The notes beneath the pieces are model-generated. The model did not search any database. It had not been told where the DNA came from and saw only the letters and a program-made list of their open reading frames with translations. Positions 55,101-64,000 of a stretch of DNA of 64,000 bases are shown in pieces (position 1 is the stretch's first letter; each line of letters starts with the position of its first letter). The position numbers and the translations under genes are program-made. This stretch comes from Stagonosporopsis chrysanthemi (Eukaryota; Ascomycota; Dothideomycetes; Pleosporales; Didymellaceae), in contig JAFISE010000082.1 in NCBI GenBank assembly GCA_022560025.1, positions 62,001 through 126,000 of the forward strand. The letters run 5' to 3'.

Positions 55101-56525
55101 CCAGCTTCGGTGGGGCCGAGATTTGTAGGTGGCGGTTGCCATCGTCATCCGAAATTGACTTCCACGGCAAATGGAGCTTATCAGCAAGCTCCTGTACAAA
55201 CTTGCGATCCTCGGCCTTGAGGTCTCCAGGAAGGTCGAGGGGAGGTTGCTCGACCTTCTGCAAGTGGTTTCCAATCCAAGTCTTTACCTTTGTGAATAGC
55301 TCCTTCTGTTGGGTAGACATGACGACTGTGCCTCGCCGCGCAGTCTTCTCCATAATGTCTTCGCGCTCGAGACGCTTGCCCTTGAACCAGGATGCGTCCG
55401 AGTTCTCAGATTCGAAATGACGGTTCTCGATGTTGGATAACTCGTCAAGCAGCAGCGCCAATCGCTCCATGTTGATTACGCCCTCTTCGTTGATGTAGCC
55501 CTTCGCCTTTGGAAGGACCGTCTTATAGACGTTGAACATAAGGGCCAAAGCGCCCTCGTTGATGTGCAAATGAGGAAGATTAGGAAGGAAATCGTTACCA
55601 ACAAAGAAAGCCATAAGGATGAAATCGTCAATGACACGCTCCATGTCGAATGGGAAGCCGAGAGCACCAGGCTCTTCTAGTTCTTGGAACTCCAATTCTA
55701 GGTATTCTCGAACAATGCAGAGATGCATCAGGTAGAAATTCTGATGCTCCAGCTCCTTGGATTTGGTCTTGCTCTGGCGACCAAATGTCACCTCTTCACG
55801 CAGCAGACAAAAATGCGGGTCGTGACTCAGCAGACCCAGCATGATAAGATCTGCGTCGAGACCGTACAAACAGTGACGACGATTAGGGTTGTACTCCGGC
55901 TGGGCTTTCGCCTGACGGATGTACTCCATGATCTTGTGTTCACCCTCTCCCGGGACTTCGTGGCCAGACAGCACGACTTCCACGCCCTGCCAGTCCAGGT
56001 CCTCGGAGACTTTCTTGTTGATGAAGTACTTCAACTGCTTTGTGAGCTTCGCCATGAACTCGGTACCGGGGGTAATGCAGTTGCTGTCGAAAGGCGCCTC
56101 CTTGGGCATCTCGACACCGTCCTTGATAGCCTTGTCTCGAGCCTTTTCAGCGTCGAGGGCAGTTCGGAAGCGGCGAGCTCGCTGCTGGTTCATCTTGGCG
56201 CGCGGGGCGACACCATCGATGGCCATGAAGAACAACTGCTTGGGCTTGATCTTGCCAAACAGGTGCTCGATGTAGTTGAAGATGGCGATAAACATCTTGT
56301 CTTCGGTCATGCGGGCCGTCGGGCCGTCGGAGTCATTGTGCGTGCAATTGTGGATGATGCCGTTCATGTCGAGCTATGCATGGGTCAGTCAGTCGTGTCA
56401 TAGGGCGAATGGTTTCAAGTACATACGTAGAGACAGTCGAACTCGGGAATGCGGTTCTCAGCAATGAGCTGAGAGATGCCCGGGTACCGCTCGGACATCC
56501 ATCTGAAGAACTTGGGAACACCCAT
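52129..56525 (-). CDS. XRN1: 5'-3' exoribonuclease 1
   Basis: Cytoplasmic exonuclease that degrades decapped mRNA from the 5' end. Two exons, 56525-56427 and 56373-52129, with a 53-bp intron give 1447 aa. The N-terminus MGVPKFFRWMSERYP and the motif LDMNGIIHNC start the conserved region 1; GEGEHKIMEYIR and GLDADLIMLGL hold acidic metal ligands. Region 2 contains MAFFVGNDFLP and YYRGVASWPWFYGYHYSPMISD. SH3-like and winged-helix-type domains follow between ~700 and 1280. From ~1330 the tail is disordered with many RGG/RGRG repeats, which bind RNA and are methylation targets in other proteins. Cytoplasmic Xrn1 is chosen over nuclear Rat1/Xrn2 because of length and tail. It shares a 430-bp divergent promoter with HAT2. 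Confidence 0.95.
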
Positions 56526-56955
56526 GATTACTGCTGCTGTCTAGGGATAGTGTAGTAATATGTGGAGGCAAAGTGCGCTGGGTGTGCGTCGCAAAAGCGA
56601 GCGGAGAAGCTGAAAGTGGTAAAAGAAGAGAGCGCAGGCAGCGCTTGTAGGCGCAACGGTAAACAACAGGGGGATGGTTCTCGACGCTGGGGTCTTCAAA
56701 GAGGAGGAGGGCGCATCGCAGGCGGCTTCATATGATGCTCCAGCGCCAAGATCGACAAGTGGCGGCGGCCGCAGTCGATGACCCATGTTTCGCCGCAGTG
56801 CGCAGTGCGCAGTGCGCCGGGCGGTGAGGGCGGGCACAACCCAGTAGCGCAACACGAACGCGGATTGCACGCGTCTCGGTTCCACAGCTGCTTGGAGCTC
56901 ACACTTCGAGAGCACCCACCCCACTTCCACATCGCGCACACTGCCAACCACAGCC
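56526..56955. promoter_or_regulatory. Shared divergent promoter of XRN1 and HAT2
   Basis: 430 bp between the XRN1 (-) and HAT2 (+) start codons. It includes (CGCAGTG)3 at 56794-56814. No TATA box is obvious. Confidence 0.5.
56794..56814. repeat. (CGCAGTG)3 heptamer repeat in the XRN1/HAT2 promoter
   Basis: Three perfect 7-bp units near the middle of the divergent promoter. They could be a clustered factor site or simple slippage. Confidence 0.8.
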
Positions 56956-58359
56956 ATGGACGAGACAATGAGCGAAGAACACTCCTCACGGAGCAATGAG
57001 GACCAGCAGGAGGAGGCCGAGCACAAGATTATCAACGAAGAGTACAAGATATGGAAGAAGAACTCGGTCTTCCTCTACGACATGCTCTACGGGCGCGCCT
57101 TGGAGTGGCCGACGCTCACCACACAATGGCTGCCTGACAAGAAGCCGTGCGCCTGCTCATCGCACAACTAGCACTGACTGACGCTAACATGAAGCAGCGT
57201 CGAGGGCACCAACATGAGCCAGCACCGCGTCATCCTCGGCACCCACACCTCGAACCAGGCGCAGAACTACCTCCAGATCGCCCACTGCGAAATTCCCGAC
57301 TTCCGCACCCCCGAGTTGTCCGAAGTCAGCGAGGACCGCGATGAGGTTGGCGGCCATGGCCACGCCAAACGGCCCTTCGACTTCAAGATTGTGCAGAAAA
57401 TCAACCACCCCAGCGAGGTCAACAAGGCGCGCTACCAGCCCCAGAACCCAGACATCATCGCGACCATGTGCACAGACGGCAGGGCGCTCATCTTCGACCG
57501 CACAAAACACCCTCTGCAGCCCAAGGGTGATGCCGTGCAGTTCGAGGCCGAGTGCGTGGGCCACGAGAAGGAAGGCTTTGCGCTGAGTTGGAGCCCCTTC
57601 CACGAGGGCCACCTGGCGACTGGTGGAGAAGACACGACCGTCAAGACATGGGACATCAAGAGCGGCTTTTCTAAGTCTAACAAGACCATCAGCCCCACCG
57701 CCTCTTACACCATCCACAGCGCCACTGTCAACGACGTGCAGTACCACCCCATCCACAGCTTCCTCATCGGTTCCGCCTCAGACGACCTTACCTGGCAGGT
57801 CATTGACACGCGCCAGGGGTCGCACAAGACGGCGCTCTGGAGGAAGGTCGCCCACGCCGACGCTGTCAACAGCATTGCCTTCCACCCTGAGTTCGACTCG
57901 CTGCTCGCGACTGGTTCTGCGGACAAGACTATCGGCATCTGGGATCTGCGCAACTTCGAGAAGCCGCTGCACAGCCTGCAGGGCCATCGCAGCGATGTCA
58001 TCGGCTTGCAATGGCACCCACAGGATGCCGCCATTCTCGCCAGTTCCAGCTACGACCGCCGCATCCTGTTGTGGGATACAAGCAAGATTGGCGACGAGCA
58101 GACCGAGGAAGAGGCCGAGGATGGGCCTCCTGAGCTGTGAGTCTTGCTCGCCCAAATATTGGTGCAACCTGCTAACTGTACTAGACTCTACATGCACGGC
58201 GGCTTCACGAACCGAATTTGCGATTTCGACTGGAACAAGAACGATCCGTGGGTCATGATGGGCGCGGCCGAAGACAACCAGCTGCAGATCTTCCGACCAG
58301 CACGCAAGCTCGTCGAGCCCGTCCAGCAGACTGTTCACCACGGAGAGGTCTCAGACTAG
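56956..58359 (+). CDS. HAT2: Histone-binding WD40 protein, RbAp46/48 family
   Basis: Three exons (56956-57146, 57198-58136, 58185-58359) with introns of 51 and 48 bp give 434 aa. The N-terminal helix block NEEYKIWKKNSVFLYDMLYGRALEWPTLTTQWLPD is the histone-H4-binding signature of this family. Seven WD-type blades follow (for example GHEKEGFALSWSP, HLATGGEDTTVKTWD and GHRSDVIGLQWHP...RILLWD). The acidic loop EQTEEEAEDGPPEL and the final CDFDWNKNDPWVMMGAAEDNQLQIF close the ring. It is the histone chaperone subunit of the HAT-B acetyltransferase and, in fungi with one or two copies, of deacetylase or CAF-1 complexes. Hat2 versus Msi1 cannot be settled without a tree. Acts in nucleus and cytosol. 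Confidence 0.93.
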
Positions 58360-58855
58360 ACTCACGCTTTGCTGATTCCTATGGCTGACGTGCATTCGCA
58401 GGCCGAGGACGGTAGCGAGACTTTAAGTGAAGAAGACTTGGTGCCACGGATGGGAGCACCTCTACCTCTCCAGGCAGGCCGGCTTCGTCCGCGCGTTGAC
58501 TCGGATCCAACTTCACGAAATCATGCATCGCCGACGGTCGAAAGGGGACGAGGTCACGCACGCAAGCACCCTCGAGAAGTTTAGAAGATCAGACAGGCGT
58601 TTGGAGCACAAAACGGATATCCCAGAGCAGCACAGCTCTCAGTCGTAATTGTATTCATCACTCAATACTCTTTCCCTTCTTTGTGAACGTTGCTTGTCAT
58701 GAATCGTCTGCAGTACCTCCGAGGTACATTTCCACGTCCGAGCTCAAGCTCAAGCTCCCCGCATTCGTCATCCGCCATTAACCTTCACAACCCACAACCA
58801 CGAACACATTGCACCAACAACTTCGACACACCTCCCCCACCATCACACCGCCACA
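58360..58855. other. Intergenic region, HAT2 to dephospho-CoA kinase
   Basis: 496 bp between two plus-strand genes. A C/A-rich leader precedes the kinase ATG. No gene seen. Confidence 0.5.
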
Positions 58856-59659
58856 ATGCTCCTCCTCGGCCTAACCGGCTCCATTGCGACCGGCAAATCC
58901 ACCGTCTCCTCCCTCCTACGGCAGGCACCCTACTCGCTCCCCATCATCGACGCAGACCTAATTGCACGCCAAGTCGTCGAGCCCGGGACCGCAGGCTACA
59001 ACGCAATCGTCTCGTACTTCCTACCTAGCACGCCAGACCTGCTCCTCGATGCACCCTCACCCTCGGCTCCGCGCCCGCTCAACCGCCCCGCCCTAGGCCG
59101 CCGCGTCTTCGGCGCCGGCGCAGACAAGGAGCGCGACCGCAAGGTGCTCAACGGCATCGTGCACCCTGCGGTGCGCAAGGAGATGTACAAGCAGATGATC
59201 TGGGCGTATCTGCGCGGGAACTGGGCCGTCGTGCTCGATGTGCCGCTGTTGTTTGAGAGCGGGTGGGAGCGCTACTGCGGCAGCATTGTTGTGGTTGGGG
59301 TCAGCGATCCGCAGATCCAGATCCAGCGCCTGAGGGCTAGGGATGCGCATTTGTCGGAGGAGGATGCGAGGAATCGCGTTATGAGTCAGGGTGATATTAG
59401 GGAGAAGGCGGAGAGGTGCTTGAGGAGGGGAGAGGGGAGGGGCGTTGTGGTGTGGAATGATGGTGATAAGAAGCATTTGGAGAGTGAGGTTAAGAGGGTC
59501 ATGGAGGATGTGAGGAGGAGGAGTCCGTGGTGGTGGGGCAAGCTGCTCTGGGTGCTGCCGCCGCTGGGGCTGGTGAGTGGGCTGTGGAGCTGGTGGAATA
59601 TGCGGCGGGTGCAGTTGAGTTGGGAGGAGGCGAAGAAGAAGGAGAAGGCCAAGTTGTAA
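58856..59659 (+). CDS. CAB5: Dephospho-CoA kinase
   Basis: Last step of CoA synthesis: phosphorylates the 3'-OH of dephospho-CoA. Single exon, 267 aa. The P-loop GLTGSIATGKST (residues 5-16) starts the protein. IIDADLIARQVVEPG holds the conserved DAD acid pair, RRVFGAG and LNGIVHPAVRKEM follow, and VVLDVPLLFESG is the substrate-side block. A predicted C-terminal membrane helix (LLWVLPPLGLVSGLW, ~235-250) is followed by a Lys-rich end (KKKEKAKL), suggesting anchoring to an ER or mitochondrial outer membrane. The yeast Cab complex is also membrane-associated. A 15-residue Pro/Ala insertion after SYFLPSTPDLL lengthens the lid region. Confidence 0.94.
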   Translation: MLLLGLTGSIATGKSTVSSLLRQAPYSLPIIDADLIARQVVEPGTAGYNAIVSYFLPSTPDLLLDAPSPSAPRPLNRPALGRRVFGAGADKERDRKVLNGIVHPAVRKEMYKQMIWAYLRGNWAVVLDVPLLFESGWERYCGSIVVVGVSDPQIQIQRLRARDAHLSEEDARNRVMSQGDIREKAERCLRRGEGRGVVVWNDGDKKHLESEVKRVMEDVRRRSPWWWGKLLWVLPPLGLVSGLWSWWNMRRVQLSWEEAKKKEKAKL

Positions 59660-59875
59660 GAGTTGGGGTTTTGTGGTTTTGTGTTCTGATAGGTACGATA
59701 TCCTTGTTACGACTTCGGGCTGCATAATCTCGCGTCAATTGTTTTGGATGATTTCCCTTCAGCGAGCTTCCTCTGACCTTCACTTTTGACCCCGCCTTCA
59801 CCTCACCTCACCTCATCCACCCGACCCCCAAGGCTTTCTCTCCACCATCTCACAGACACATCTCCCACGCACAAG

Positions 59876-61750
59876 ATGAGCACAATAACAGCCCCCTCCT
59901 ACCTCGACGACGGTGTCTCGTTCCGCCGCCGCCTCCCCTCCCAATCACGGCACGATCACGAGCCAGCTCCCTCATCCACCTCAGCCTACACCGGGAGCTA
60001 CATCGACGATGGTCTAGACCTTCTACCTCCCCGCAACGGCCACGGATTCGGAAAAGTGAATCGGAAGTTCTACCAGCACCGGCGGCGCAGACACAACAAG
60101 CTAGGAGGAGACGGCGATGATGGGATCGGACATGAAGGGGTCTGGAGTAAAGACATCGCGCGCGCGGTGACTGGGGAAATGCAGCGCAGCCTTCGGAAGC
60201 TGCAGGAGCTGGGCGAGATCGGGATACGGAAAGAATCGCACCCAGGAGACAGGCAGAAGGGAAAGGACGAGAGTGAGAAGAAGAAAAAGAAAGAGCAGAA
60301 GAGGAGAGGGGTGATCACGGTTCCTAAGCCGTTGAGCTGGGGTGTGTTTGTGATTAAGGAGGACGATGGGAGGGTCGTTGTTGTGGATGAGATGGGGGAG
60401 TGGGATTCTGGACCAGTCGGCGGAGGTGAAGAGAAGGGGACTGAGGGTATGAGAGGAGAGGAGAAGATGGGAAGAGCGAAGAGGTGGGTAAAAGCTGCGA
60501 GTACTCTCAACGCCGTCACGCCACCTTTACACACCGGCTCAGTCCACGAGAAACCGACAGCAATGACGCCTCGCAAGCATAGATCGAACAGATGTGGAAG
60601 GCGCAAAGACGGGAAGCGCACCTCTCACAATCATGCCGCACCGCAGCCATCTAGTCTACCCCCGCCGAGCCAGGAGATAGAGTACGAATCCGACCCCGAT
60701 GACCCCGTCACTCTTCCTCTGCTTGCTTCACCAACAGACTTCTTCATGACTGGCGGTCTAAGCGGCTGGCCCTCGCGTCCTGCGTCCTCAGAACGACGCT
60801 CGCCCGTCGTGCCGCACGCGATCACGTGGGAAACAACAGCGCCGCCGGCCGGGTCGTTATCTGCACGCAGCTATGCCAAATCGACAGTGAAGTCAAAGAC
60901 TCGGGCAGACGTGACGAGGGAGTGGACGTCCACGTCCTCTTCTTCCACGAGCGACCGAACCATTTCGTCCTCACACTATCGTCGTTCTAAACACCCTCAA
61001 GCCCACGTTCCCAACGAAGTTACGTCCACAGACAGCAGACGAGCTCATTCTCCTTCCGTCTCGGTCTTCGAAGTCAAAAATTCGGCACCCAGAACAAGTC
61101 CTGCATACCATTCGCCGGACTTCGTGGAGGTGATTTACGATGAGACGCCGCCGGACGAGATATCGTATTCACGGTCTCGGACGGGCTGGTGCGCCAGCGA
61201 TGTGGCAAGTGTGAAGAGTCTGAACGCACCTGGGAAGCAGGGCGAGGGGTTTGCGTGCGAGACGGTCTCCGTTGAGTCCAGCCACCACAGACACCGCGAG
61301 CAAGACACGGAGGATCTAGGCTGGGACGGTTCGGCACAAGGCTCCGCACGAGGTTCAGCTTGGGGCAAAGGCAAAGCTGGCAGTCACGCAGACAGTACTT
61401 CGAGAAGCATCCACGGCTGGACCGCCTCCCTGCACTCTGTTCGTAGCCAGACTCGCAGTCAAGCAGGAGACTGGGATGGTTATGAGCGCCCAAAGAGCGG
61501 GAGTGAGGTGAGTGTCTATGGAGGCAGTGTACGCAGCCGGCAAGGTCCAAGCAGTCGAGACAGTCAAGGCAGTGAGGAGAGCTGGCCCGCAAGTCACCGT
61601 GCTGGTAGTCACCACAGCTACCACACTCACATCCACCGTGCCCCGCACACGTATTCGTCCAACAGGAGCAAAAACGATGACCTCGACTGGGACGGAGGAA
61701 ACACAGTGCACTGGGACGATGGAGACGAGGGACAGACGTGGGAGGGGTAA
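59876..61750 (+). CDS. Large disordered protein of unknown function
   Basis: Single exon, 624 aa from MSTITAPSYLDDG; an upstream in-frame ATG (59786) would add 30 low-information residues, so the downstream start is preferred. The N-terminal ~160 residues hold the only ordered-looking blocks, SYIDDGLDLLP, FGKVNRKFYQHRRRRHNK and WSKDIARAVTGEMQRSLRKLQELGEIGIRK (probably helical). A Lys/Glu run and a PLSWGVFVI strand follow. The remainder is Ser/Arg/His-rich with repeated GS and SR pairs (GSARGSAW, SVRSQTRSQ) and WDG/DWDG motifs near the end (DLDWDGGNTVHWDDG). I recognise no family; the protein is likely an RNA-binding or scaffold-type disordered protein. Confidence 0.65.
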   Translation: MSTITAPSYLDDGVSFRRRLPSQSRHDHEPAPSSTSAYTGSYIDDGLDLLPPRNGHGFGKVNRKFYQHRRRRHNKLGGDGDDGIGHEGVWSKDIARAVTGEMQRSLRKLQELGEIGIRKESHPGDRQKGKDESEKKKKKEQKRRGVITVPKPLSWGVFVIKEDDGRVVVVDEMGEWDSGPVGGGEEKGTEGMRGEEKMGRAKRWVKAASTLNAVTPPLHTGSVHEKPTAMTPRKHRSNRCGRRKDGKRTSHNHAAPQPSSLPPPSQEIEYESDPDDPVTLPLLASPTDFFMTGGLSGWPSRPASSERRSPVVPHAITWETTAPPAGSLSARSYAKSTVKSKTRADVTREWTSTSSSSTSDRTISSSHYRRSKHPQAHVPNEVTSTDSRRAHSPSVSVFEVKNSAPRTSPAYHSPDFVEVIYDETPPDEISYSRSRTGWCASDVASVKSLNAPGKQGEGFACETVSVESSHHRHREQDTEDLGWDGSAQGSARGSAWGKGKAGSHADSTSRSIHGWTASLHSVRSQTRSQAGDWDGYERPKSGSEVSVYGGSVRSRQGPSSRDSQGSEESWPASHRAGSHHSYHTHIHRAPHTYSSNRSKNDDLDWDGGNTVHWDDGDEGQTWEG

Positions 61751-63141
61751 GCAGCAAGCTGCTCTGGACTTTAGGACGAAGAGAGGCAGAAAGGAAAAGG
61801 AAACACCACCGCCTCGTTTCGTCCAACTCATCCCAAATCTATGTCTACTCGACGAGACCCTAGGACTCATCGAACTACGAGCATTCGCAAAAAAAGGGAA
61901 AGTCAAGACAACGCATTCGCCCGCTCACTGTGTTTCTTCATGTATAAAACAACGTCAAAGAACGCGTCCCCCTGTCTATACGTGACCAGCCACCGTCCTT
62001 CAAATCTGGGGAAACAAAGAAAACTTCAAAGTCAAACCCCCGAGAAGGAACGGTCCGATGGCTGATCACGATCTACCGCGCGTCTGCAGCCGCTGGGCCA
62101 TCAGCCTCGGTATGTTCTTGTGACGTGAAGCACGTAAAGGGCTTCTGGAGAAACGACGGAAGAATCATGTAGACGGATTGGGAAACGTCTCGTGACCAAA
62201 ACGCGAACGCGGAGCGTTGACGCGCTCTTTGGGCCCAAAAAAGGAAGAAAAGACAGTGCACGTACACCTTGTATCAACGCGCTGGGACGTGGAGACGCTC
62301 GACTCGAGCCGCGAGGGCCGTGAGGAGCGGCGAAGTCGCAGCTCCACAAAAACCTATTTCCCACCTTCATGCGTGCCACTATGCATACATGCACGTCGCC
62401 TCCCCCAACCTCCCCCTCCACATCACATCGAAACCCGAAACCACATCCCCACAGCAGGCGCACGCCCCGAACACGAAGTTCGCGCGCCCGCGACACCTCC
62501 ACGGCATGCGACTATTTCATGTTCATGTACGGTGGTCCGCCTTGCAGCGCCCTCCTTGCACGTCGCCTTTGCTGTGCGACAATGCTGGCCAGTCAATGCA
62601 CCGCGCATAAAGTGTGGCGTGCTACAAATGCCCGTTCGGGCACTTTGATTGCAGGCCCTAGCGCGCAACAGCCCAGTTTTGCGGACGGAGCTGTCGGCTC
62701 GTGCGTGAGTGGAGCGCTGTCTCGACGCGCCTTAGTCGTGCTGGACGCGTCGGGGGCGGTTGGGTTGATTAGAAGCGGTGGCCCCCGCGAGGGAGAGAGG
62801 GAGAACTTGCTGACTCGGCTTGAATCTGCTCTTTCGATCCCTACTCCTGCCTTGTTGCTGGCTCTTCTTCTTCGCTACCTATACTTGAGGATCTTCGTTG
62901 TGGAGAGAATTTGCCATCTACCCACCTGTTGCTCGGTCGACCGATTGATTGATTGTGACTTGAGCCGCCGAGTCGCAACACGTACCACTCGATTGAGACT
63001 GGACCCCGCTTGTCGTCAGCGTACATACAGCTCGACTCCACCACCACCACCGCGCGCGTCCAAGACTGCGGCTGCAGAGCTCGAGTTCTAGCATTTGTTC
63101 TTCATTTTTTTACCAACTTGTTGCATCCTCGACGAGCCAAA
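61751..63141. other. 1.4-kb intergenic region
   Basis: Between two plus-strand genes. Open frames across 62101-63091 are composed of low-complexity Arg/Pro/Ser and lack features. It may contain a long 5' leader for the next gene, as the last 150 bp are CT/CA-rich. A TTGATTGATTG motif sits at ~62945. Confidence 0.5.
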
Positions 63142-64000
63142 ATGGCTACTTTCACGCGTCAGCCGTTCGGCGACATCACAACATCGCGCCTGCAGGCGCT
63201 CGGCAGCTCCAAGAACAGGCAGAACGGTAAGACGAGGCGCTTCTGGAGCCATGACAGTCACTGAACGCGTTGCGCAGCCCTGTCGCCCAGCACGCCCAGC
63301 TACAAATGCGCGCTGAAGCCCAGCGCGCCAGCCTCCGTTGGCAAGCGCCAGCGCGACCCTGAGATCTTCGAGGACGATGACTGCGAGAACACGGACCCAG
63401 CCGTCTTCAACTCGCCCTCCAAGAAGTCGCGCACCCGCAGCGATGTGGTGGTGAAGCCCGCCCGGTTCTCCATGGTTGCTCCGCCTGCCCGGTCCAGCGC
63501 GTCTCTCACCGCCTCTCCAGCCACCTCCATGTCTTCCGTCCGCAAGTCCGTCTCTTCTCCCAACACCGCCCGGTCGACTCCCATTAGCCACAGCCGTGGC
63601 TCGCCAAAGAACAAGCGCCTCGCTGCCGTCTCCAAGCGCCGCGCATCCAGCTCTCCCTTCCGCCGTGTGGACCCGCCTTCCTTCTCGAAAAGCGCATTGC
63701 CCTTCTCCATCGATGCTGCACTCAGCGGCACCGTCTCCACCGTCTCCACCTACACACCCAAGCCCACCGTCCGTGCGGCCGCGCCTGCAGCCCCCCAGCA
63801 AGCATCAGCGCTCGACGAGTCCATGCCCAACGGCTGGTTCTTCGAGATCCATGAGGACACGCCCGAGCAGGAAGCCGCCAATCTGATGGAGCACTCTGCG
63901 TCGGTGCTGGACATCAGCTCCGACGACGACGCCGAGACCAAGGCCAAGATCGAGGAGCTTTGCCGAGGCAAGGAGAACGTCCCACCGCCCGACTTTGCGC
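63142..64000 (+). CDS. Disordered, Ser/Pro-rich protein, 5' part only
   Basis: Runs off the end of the window. Exon 1, 63142-63226, encodes MATFTRQPFGDITTSRLQAL; a 51-bp intron (63227-63277) follows, and exon 2 is open from 63278 to the end (total ~269 codons seen). The protein has many Ser/Pro pairs (SPSTPSYK, SPNTARSTP, SHSRGSPKNKR) and basic KKSRTRSD and NKRLAAVSKRRA stretches that could be nuclear localisation signals. Near the window edge come EIHEDTPEQEAANLMEHSASVLDISSDDD and GKENVPP. Multiple SP/TP sites suggest regulation by cyclin-dependent kinases. The GKENVPP text resembles KEN/GKEN-type degradation motifs, an inference. No enzymatic domain in the visible part. Confidence 0.75.

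Noticed and set aside
61074..61906. Minus-strand frames antisense to the disordered protein
   Set aside because: Shadow frames on the opposite strand of a Ser/Arg-rich coding region.
62101..63091. Overlapping frames of 110-240 codons before the last gene
   Set aside because: Low-complexity Arg/Pro/Ser translation in several frames at once, no motif; treated as intergenic or leader sequence.

Overview
The window is nuclear DNA of a filamentous ascomycete (Pezizomycotina). The main signs are coding sequences split by short 46-66 bp introns with GT...AG ends and CTAAC-like branch sites, intact fungal proteins such as a HET-domain protein and an EF-hand NADPH oxidase, and tightly packed housekeeping genes with ~55-60 % GC exons. 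A Dothideomycete (Pleosporales-like) origin is my guess from protein style, not something the sequence proves. I assembled gene models by hand, joining exons where reading phase, splice signals and conserved motifs agreed. I found no rRNA, tRNA, CRISPR array, transposase or reverse transcriptase.

Layout. (1) 1-14.9 kb is a dense core block: MET12-type methylenetetrahydrofolate reductase (-), ACMSD-like amidohydrolase (+), D-2-hydroxyacid/D-2-hydroxyglutarate dehydrogenase (-), 20S proteasome alpha4 (+), CHY zinc-finger protein (-), a large beta-propeller/inositol 5-phosphatase (+) and a GFA/CENP-V family protein (+). (2) About 15-38 kb is gene-poor, lower-GC accessory DNA with microsatellites. 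It holds a MACPF (perforin-fold) gene, two secreted proteins of unknown function, an intact SDR, a damaged MFS transporter, two damaged 2-oxoglutarate/Fe(II) oxygenases, one intact 2OG oxygenase and a HET-domain gene. A PhyH-type dioxygenase follows at 39 kb. This looks like an eroded specialised-metabolism or symbiosis-type island without a visible PKS, NRPS or terpene synthase. (3) 40.5-64 kb returns to core genes: ribokinase, UBC7, sulfite oxidase, a tetraspan membrane protein with a PPxY motif, NoxC-like NADPH oxidase, an alpha/beta hydrolase, XRN1, HAT2-type histone chaperone, dephospho-CoA kinase, an unknown disordered protein, and the 5' part of a disordered protein cut by the window end.

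Functional links are mostly general metabolism: folate/methionine, sulfite oxidation, CoA, ribose, protein turnover (proteasome alpha4 and UBC7), RNA decay (XRN1) and chromatin (HAT2). Several pairs share divergent promoters: MET12/amidohydrolase, DLD2/PRE6 and XRN1/HAT2. The most interesting part is the accessory stretch, where three lineages of non-heme iron oxygenase sit within 13 kb and two of the four copies are broken by stops and frameshifts, some of them consistent with RIP-type C-to-T change.
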